Source: an uncultured Collinsella sp. (lineage in GTDB: Bacteria > Actinomycetota > Coriobacteriia > Coriobacteriales > Coriobacteriaceae). Taken from it: DNA of 52,251 nt. The position numbers and the translations under genes were made by a program. The notes under the pieces were generated by a model that saw only the letters and a program-made list of their open reading frames with translations, searched no databases and was not told the origin of the DNA. The first letter of the stretch is position 1; each line of letters opens with the position of its first letter. The stretch lies in contig UROC01000007.1 of NCBI GenBank assembly GCA_900549345.1, forward strand, positions 1 through 52,251, given 5' to 3'. Shown here one piece after another: positions 47,607 to 52,251 of this stretch.

Positions 47607-48326
47607 ATGATTCCCAAATACGAGGCAATAGCTGCAGATATCCGTCGAAGCATCGAGGACGGCGCTCTAAAGCCGGGCGACAAGCTGCCCACCGTCGTTG
47701 AGTTCTGCGAGCTCTATAGCGTTTCTAAAATCACCGTCAAACGAGCAATTGAGCAGATTACCGAAGAAGGCCTTATTACCAGCCGGCGCGGATCGGGCAC
47801 CTACGTCAAGGACACGGCGGGGCTTCCCGGCCAGGTGTTTTTTCAAGGCAAGAACGACCGTGCCCAAGGCTTTTCGTATGAGCACCGCGGGGAGAAAGTG
47901 ACCTCGGTGGTCTACGATTTCTCGATCGTCAATCCGCCGGCAGAGGTTGCGACCCAGCTGGGAATGGCCGAGGATGACTTCGCCTATCACATCGTACGTG
48001 TGCGCCAGGTCGACGAGAAGCCCATCGTCATCGAGTACACCTATATGCCGCTCGAACTGATCCCGGGCCTTAAAAAGAAGGACCTGTACGGATCGGTCTA
48101 CGGCTTTATCCGCGAGCAATGCGGGCTGAAGATTTCGAGCTTCCATCGCACCATTCGCGCTGTCGCGGCAACTGAGGAAGAGGCTGAGCGCCTGGATACC
48201 AAACCCGGCTCTCCCCTGCTCGAACTCAACCAGATTGGCTTTTTGGATAGCGGCACCGCGTTTGAATATTCTATCTCGCACAACGTAGGCGACCGCTTTG
48301 AGCTGCACAACGTAACGTTGGCCTAG
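47607..48326 (+). CDS. GntR family regulator with UTRA domain (near manA)
   Basis: A 239-residue transcription factor. Residues 5-70 form the GntR winged helix (LPTVVEFCELYSVSKITVKR, then SRRGSGTYVKD) and residues 95-235 a UTRA sugar-sensing domain (EYTYMPLELIPGL, ISSFHRTIRAV). AAAGGAGG precedes the ATG. It differs clearly from the amino-sugar regulator at 15954. manA follows 72 bp downstream in the same direction and glkA diverges, so it may control hexose phosphate genes, perhaps in response to mannose-6-P. That is inferred. Confidence 0.9.
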   Translation: MIPKYEAIAADIRRSIEDGALKPGDKLPTVVEFCELYSVSKITVKRAIEQITEEGLITSRRGSGTYVKDTAGLPGQVFFQGKNDRAQGFSYEHRGEKVTSVVYDFSIVNPPAEVATQLGMAEDDFAYHIVRVRQVDEKPIVIEYTYMPLELIPGLKKKDLYGSVYGFIREQCGLKISSFHRTIRAVAATEEEAERLDTKPGSPLLELNQIGFLDSGTAFEYSISHNVGDRFELHNVTLA

Positions 48327-48398
48327 TTTTGTAATCCGGTGGGTGCTCGTTTTGAGCTGTCTTACGCGGCACCCGCACAACCTTATGGGAGTATGCAC

Positions 48399-49331
48399 AT
48401 GTCCGATTTGATTAAACTGACGCCGATCTTCCACGAAAAAATCTGGGGAGGCCGCCAGCTCGAAACCGTATTTGGTTACGACATTCCCGAGGGTCCCATC
48501 GGTGAGTGCTGGGCCATCTCGGCCCACCCCAACGGCGACTGCCAGATTGCGGAGGGCCCGTATGCCGGCCACACGCTGTCGTGGCTGTGGGCCGAGCACC
48601 GTGAGCTCTTTGGCAACTGCGAGGGCAAAGAGTTCCCGCTGCTCATTAAGATTCTGGACGCCAAGGACGACCTTTCGATTCAGATTCATCCCAACGACGA
48701 GTACGCCGCCGAGCACGAAAACGGCAGCCTGGGCAAAACCGAGTGCTGGTACGTGCTGGATTGCGAGCCCGGCGCCACAATCATCGTCGGACAGCGCGCG
48801 CATGACCGCGCCGAGGCCGCACAGATGATCGAGGACGGCCGCTGGGATGACATGCTCAACGTGCTGCCAATCCACAAGGGCGACTTTTTCCAGATTGACT
48901 CCGGCACTGTGCACGCCATCAAGACCGGCACGCTCATTTTGGAGACGCAGCAGTCGAGCGATGTGACCTATCGCCTGTACGACTACGACCGCCCCGGCAC
49001 CGACGGCAAGCTGCGCCCGCTGCACATTGAGCAGAGCCTCGATTGCATCGACTTTAACGCGCAGGCTCCGACCGACGGCACGGTGACCGCGCCCGAGGTC
49101 GATGGCGTGACCGAGCTCGAGTCCAACCCCTGCTACACCGTCGATCGCGTGCGCGTCGACGGCAGCAAGACCCTCGAGCAGCGCTGGCCCTTCATGTGCC
49201 TGTCGGTCATCGACGGCGAAGGCACCGTCTGCGGCGACCCCGTCCACAAGGGCAGTCACCTGCTGGCACCCAGTACCGTCAGCTCCATTGACCTCAAAGG
49301 CAAGATGGAACTGATCATCAGCCACCTCTAG
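48399..49331 (+). CDS. manA: Class I mannose-6-phosphate isomerase
   Basis: A 310-residue cupin isomerase interconverting mannose-6-P and fructose-6-P. Zinc ligands lie in LSIQIHPNDEYAA (Gln and His), LGKTECWYVL (Glu) and DSGTVHAIKTG (His). The protein starts LIKLTPIFHEKIWGGRQLE as in short Gram-positive ManA. The ATG at 48399 is seven bases after GGGAG; an ATG at 48393 is too close. It follows the GntR gene by 72 bp and is probably co-transcribed with it. Confidence 0.94.
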   Translation: MSDLIKLTPIFHEKIWGGRQLETVFGYDIPEGPIGECWAISAHPNGDCQIAEGPYAGHTLSWLWAEHRELFGNCEGKEFPLLIKILDAKDDLSIQIHPNDEYAAEHENGSLGKTECWYVLDCEPGATIIVGQRAHDRAEAAQMIEDGRWDDMLNVLPIHKGDFFQIDSGTVHAIKTGTLILETQQSSDVTYRLYDYDRPGTDGKLRPLHIEQSLDCIDFNAQAPTDGTVTAPEVDGVTELESNPCYTVDRVRVDGSKTLEQRWPFMCLSVIDGEGTVCGDPVHKGSHLLAPSTVSSIDLKGKMELIISHL

Positions 49332-49357
49332 GTCGCAACAACAACCAAAACGAAACA

Positions 49358-49391
49358 AGGGGCTCCCCCGTTCATCAACGGAGGAGCCCCT
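49358..49391. terminator. Hairpin between manA and pcrA
   Basis: AGGGGCTCCCCCGTT and AACGGAGGAGCCCCT pair with one mismatch around CATC. On the minus strand TTGTTTCGTTTT follows, which suits pcrA transcripts. On the plus strand it may still stop manA. Confidence 0.75.
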
Positions 49392-49475
49392 ACTCGTATC
49401 TATATATCAGCCCACCCGGCTCTCCAGACCAAAAAACGAACGAGCAAAGCGACGTTCGCAAGCAGCGTTATCAAA

Positions 49476-49605
49476 GGACCTGGGAGGGCGTATGGGGCAA
49501 CATCGATCGCGAGTTCCGCGCGCAAAGGAGAGCACTTAATGTGCTCTCCGTCTTGCGCAGGACTGCCCGAGCAGGCGATGTTGCCCTATACGCCCTCCCA
49601 GGTCC
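49476..49605. repeat. Nested 30-bp inverted repeat with inner hairpin
   Basis: The outer arms 49476-49505 (starting GGACCTGGGAGGGCGTAT) and 49576-49605 match at 29 of 30 bases. Inside, GGAGAGCAC (49527-49535) and GTGCTCTCC (49541-49549) pair perfectly, and GCGCAA/TTGCGC outside that pair extends the stem. It lies between convergent manA and pcrA, eight bases from the pcrA stop. It may be a nonautonomous repeat or a structured RNA. Confidence 0.8.
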
Positions 49606-49612
49606 GCCGGGA

Positions 49613-52251
49613 TTACGACAGCTTGACGATCGGTGCAAAACCTTTCATGAGCTTTTTAGTCTGGCCGGTTTTTTCGAATTGAACCTCGATCATGTCTCCG
49701 GCGACCGAGATCACGGTACCCGTGCCAAAGGTCTTGTGGCTCACGGTATCGCCCGCGGCAAAGTCCTGCGACGCGCTGGCGCGATCGACCTTGCGCTCCA
49801 CCGTCGGCGACACCTTGGACGACGGCTTTTTGGCTCGCGGCGCGCCCGAGCCAAAGGTCGAGGCGACACGGCCGGCGTCGGGTGAGACCCCGCGATGACG
49901 CTCGGTCCCGTAGCTGCTGCCGCCAAAGAAATCGTCGAAGCTCGATCCGCCGCGCGAACCGGAACCGCCGGTCGAGCGCGTATGCGAGCCAAACACCTTG
50001 CCGCCATACATGTCCGAGCCCATACCCGAGCCAAACGTGCCGTGGCGGTCGCCGCGCTTCTCCCAGCCCGTGCCCTCAAAACCGGCAGAACCGATGCCGC
50101 TAAACTCGATGTCCTCAAACGGAATCTCGTTGAGGAAACGCGAACGCGGGTTGGCAGAAGTCGAGCCGTAGGTGCGACGCGTGGCCGCATAGGTCAAGAA
50201 CAGGCGCTTACGAGCGCGCGTAATGGCAACGTAGGCCAGGCGACGCTCCTCCTCGAGCTTGCCCGGATCGTCACTACCGCCAAAGTCGTGCACGTGCGGA
50301 AAGATACCCTCCTCCATGCCGGCCACGAACACCGCCGGGAACTCCAGGCCCTTAGCGGAGTGGATGGTCATCATGGTGATGGCATGCGTCTCGCCGGCCA
50401 GGGAATCCAAGTCGGAACGCAGGGCCAGCCACTCCATGAGTGCCGGCAGCGCCTTGCAGGTGAGCGGGCCGTAGGTGCGCTCGATCTCGTCGGCATGCAT
50501 GGCACCCGCCGGCATCTCCGTCGGCGCGGCATACGCGTTGCCCGCGATGGCGGCGGCCAGGGCATCCTGCGGAGACAGCGCCGGAGCGGCCAAGCTATCG
50601 AGCGGATTAGAGCCCGCGGCGTCACGGGCGCCGACGAGTGCCTCAAACGAGGATGCCGAGGCGGACGGCCCCGGTTCGGGCGCGGGCGCGCTCACCACGA
50701 CGGGCTCGGGCTCGGCACCGGCAGGCACATCGGCAACACCGGCCGCGCGCAGCTCTTCCAAGCTCTCGAGCGTACCCTCGATATCCTCGTGCGTCTCCTC
50801 AAATTCGGCGGCGACGCCCAGGAATTCCTGGATGTTCTCGGCACGGCTCTCGGACTCCATGGTGCCCTCGGCGCGAAACGCCTGCAGCAGGCCCGTCTTA
50901 TCGACAATCATCTCGACAACGTCCTTGAGCTCGCCGTCCATGCGGCGACCCTCGCGCACCAGCGACACAAAGCTCGACAGGCCATTGCGCACCTTGGCGC
51001 TAAACATGCCGGTTTCGGCGCACGCGATCTCGCAAGCCTGGAAGAACGAGCAACGGTTGTCGCGCGCCAGCTGCTCAATCTTTTGAATCGAGGTGGAGCC
51101 GATACCGCGGCGCGGCGTGTTGATGACGCGCTTGACGCTCATCTCGTCTGCCGGGTTCACGATCATCTTGAGGTAGGCCATGACGTCGCGGATCTCGGCA
51201 CGGTCGAAGAATCGCGTGCCGCCCACGATCTTGTAGGGCACGCCCGCGCGCAGGAACATATCTTCGAGGATACGCGACTGGGCGTTGGTGCGGTAGAACA
51301 CGGCAATATCGTCGTAACTCGTGCCCTTGGAGTGCAGCTTTTCGATCTCGCCGGCAATCCAGCGGCCCTCGTCGCGCTCATCGCTTGCCTGGAAGGCCTG
51401 GATCTTCTCGCCGTCGCCCTCGGCCGTAAACAGGCGCTTGTCCTTGCGCTGCGAGTTGTGGCGCACCACGGCATTGGCGGCGCTCAGGATGTGACCCGTG
51501 GAACGATAGTTCTGCTCCAGCTTGACGGTCTTGCAGTTTTTAAAGTCCTTCTCAAAGTCCAGGATGTTGGTGATGTCGGCGCCGCGCCAGCTATAAATGG
51601 ACTGGTCATCGTCGCCTACGACCATGAGGTTTTGGTACTTGGCGGCCAGCAGGTTGGCGATCTCGTACTGGACGTGGTTGGTGTCCTGATACTCGTCAAC
51701 GCTAATGTAGCGGAAGCGCTCTTGGTACTTGTCGAGTACCTCAGGGCGGGTGCGCAGCAGCTCGAGCGTGCGCACGAGCAGGTCGTCGAAGTCCATTGCG
51801 TTGGCGGCGCGCAGGCGGCGCTCCAGCTCCAAGTAGACCTGCGCGGCCTTTTTGTCGTTGGGGCTATCGGCGGACTTGAGCATGTCCTCGGGCCCGATCA
51901 TGGCGTTTTTGGCCGAGCTGATCTTGCTGCGGATCATGTTGATGGGGAACTGCTTTTGCTCGATGCCAAGTGCCTGCATAATGTCGCGCACCATGCGCTT
52001 TGAGTCATCGTCATCGTAGATGGTGAACTGGCCGGTGTAGCCCAGCAGATCGGCGTCCTCGCGCAGCATGCGCACGCACATGGCATGGAAGGTGCACACC
52101 CACATGCCACGGGTGCCGCTGGGGATGAGTGCCGTCAGACGCTCGCGCATCTCTGCCGCAGCCTTGTTGGTAAACGTAATGGCAAGAACCTGCCAAGGCT
52201 TAACACCCAGGTCGCCGAGCATATGTGCGATACGGAAGGTCAAGACGCGGG
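49613..52251 (-). CDS. pcrA: UvrD/PcrA-type ATP-dependent DNA helicase (5' end outside window)
   Basis: At least 879 residues of an SF1 helicase; the N-terminus with the P-loop is beyond the right edge. The visible part begins RVLTFRIAHMLGDLGVKPWQ, just after Walker A. It contains AITFTNKAAAEMRERL (motif Ia), VGDDDQSIYSWRGADI (motif III), EQNYRSTGHIL (motif IV) and MTIHSAKGLEFPAVFV (motif V), with YVAITRARKRLFLTYA (motif VI). Domain 2B carries a low-complexity Ala/Pro/Ser insert of about 100 residues. The C-terminus is a Gly/Ser-rich linker and a final small Tudor-like domain (GDTVSHKTFGTGTVISVAGD) that binds RNA polymerase in PcrA. It unwinds DNA in repair and at stalled transcription. Confidence 0.94.
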   Translation of the reverse strand, partial: RVLTFRIAHMLGDLGVKPWQVLAITFTNKAAAEMRERLTALIPSGTRGMWVCTFHAMCVRMLREDADLLGYTGQFTIYDDDDSKRMVRDIMQALGIEQKQFPINMIRSKISSAKNAMIGPEDMLKSADSPNDKKAAQVYLELERRLRAANAMDFDDLLVRTLELLRTRPEVLDKYQERFRYISVDEYQDTNHVQYEIANLLAAKYQNLMVVGDDDQSIYSWRGADITNILDFEKDFKNCKTVKLEQNYRSTGHILSAANAVVRHNSQRKDKRLFTAEGDGEKIQAFQASDERDEGRWIAGEIEKLHSKGTSYDDIAVFYRTNAQSRILEDMFLRAGVPYKIVGGTRFFDRAEIRDVMAYLKMIVNPADEMSVKRVINTPRRGIGSTSIQKIEQLARDNRCSFFQACEIACAETGMFSAKVRNGLSSFVSLVREGRRMDGELKDVVEMIVDKTGLLQAFRAEGTMESESRAENIQEFLGVAAEFEETHEDIEGTLESLEELRAAGVADVPAGAEPEPVVVSAPAPEPGPSASASSFEALVGARDAAGSNPLDSLAAPALSPQDALAAAIAGNAYAAPTEMPAGAMHADEIERTYGPLTCKALPALMEWLALRSDLDSLAGETHAITMMTIHSAKGLEFPAVFVAGMEEGIFPHVHDFGGSDDPGKLEEERRLAYVAITRARKRLFLTYAATRRTYGSTSANPRSRFLNEIPFEDIEFSGIGSAGFEGTGWEKRGDRHGTFGSGMGSDMYGGKVFGSHTRSTGGSGSRGGSSFDDFFGGSSYGTERHRGVSPDAGRVASTFGSGAPRAKKPSSKVSPTVERKVDRASASQDFAAGDTVSHKTFGTGTVISVAGDMIEVQFEKTGQTKKLMKGFAPIVKLS

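Overview
This window looks like a piece of a high-GC Gram-positive gut bacterium of the class Coriobacteriia, most like Collinsella. That is inferred from GC-rich coding, a mannose-family PTS for an amino sugar, a Mn-type pyrophosphatase, a type IA topoisomerase with several zinc fingers and a lysine-rich tail, and remembered resemblance of many proteins. No database was searched.

Region 1 (1-8732) is the right end of an integrated mobile element. Leftward from the integrase it carries an excisionase-like protein, a DnaB-like ATPase, a small unknown, MobC, a VirD4-type coupling protein and a MOBP-like relaxase. Two small accessory proteins (DUF2958-like, DUF4313-like) and one unknown cargo gene lie on the other strand. 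The element ends in a 45-base 3' piece of a tRNA-Thr(CGT) gene (8688-8732), the expected scar of integration into a tRNA. Its left end and any mating-pore genes lie outside the window, so integrative conjugative and merely mobilizable elements cannot be told apart.

Region 2 (8989-20660) holds two unknown genes (one secreted) and then an amino-sugar catabolic locus. It encodes a complete mannose-family PTS (IIA, YajC-like, IIB, IIC, IID), a GntR/UTRA regulator, AgaS, NagA, a LacC-like kinase, an aldose-1-epimerase-like protein and a NanQ-like protein. Together these fit uptake of N-acetylgalactosamine (or a related amino sugar), deacetylation, deamination/isomerization to tagatose-6-P, and phosphorylation to tagatose-1,6-bisphosphate; the aldolase is not in the window. 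A CTGGT-N4-ACCAG palindrome before agaS and a near copy before the PTS operon suggest one GntR regulon. A broken 3' remnant of a second nagA sits between lacC and nanQ.

Region 3 (20708-34552) is mostly chromosomal housekeeping on the minus strand. It contains a membrane-anchored SurA-N-like protein; a five-gene run of DegV, a 3-hydroxyisobutyrate-dehydrogenase-like enzyme with a His/Cys-rich tail, a membrane protein, a HEAT-repeat protein and NAD-type isocitrate dehydrogenase; HPF; a solute-binding lipoprotein; and tmk-holB-ricT-comF followed by an unknown gene.

Region 4 (34553-52251) has a zinc-ribbon membrane protein between two copies of a REP-like palindrome, topoisomerase I, hypB-hypA, tatC-tatA, a STAS protein, a class I aminotransferase, nhaA, ppaC, a ROK glucokinase, a second GntR/UTRA regulator, manA, and pcrA running off the right end.

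Noncoding structure is rich: a MITE-like repeat with 47-48 bp terminal inverted repeats in two copies (28768-28985, 43282-43511), the REP pair, a nested 130-bp inverted repeat at 49476-49605, and a perfect hairpin that buries the comF ribosome-binding site. I did not find a clear CRISPR array, a complete insertion sequence, an rRNA or a complete tRNA.
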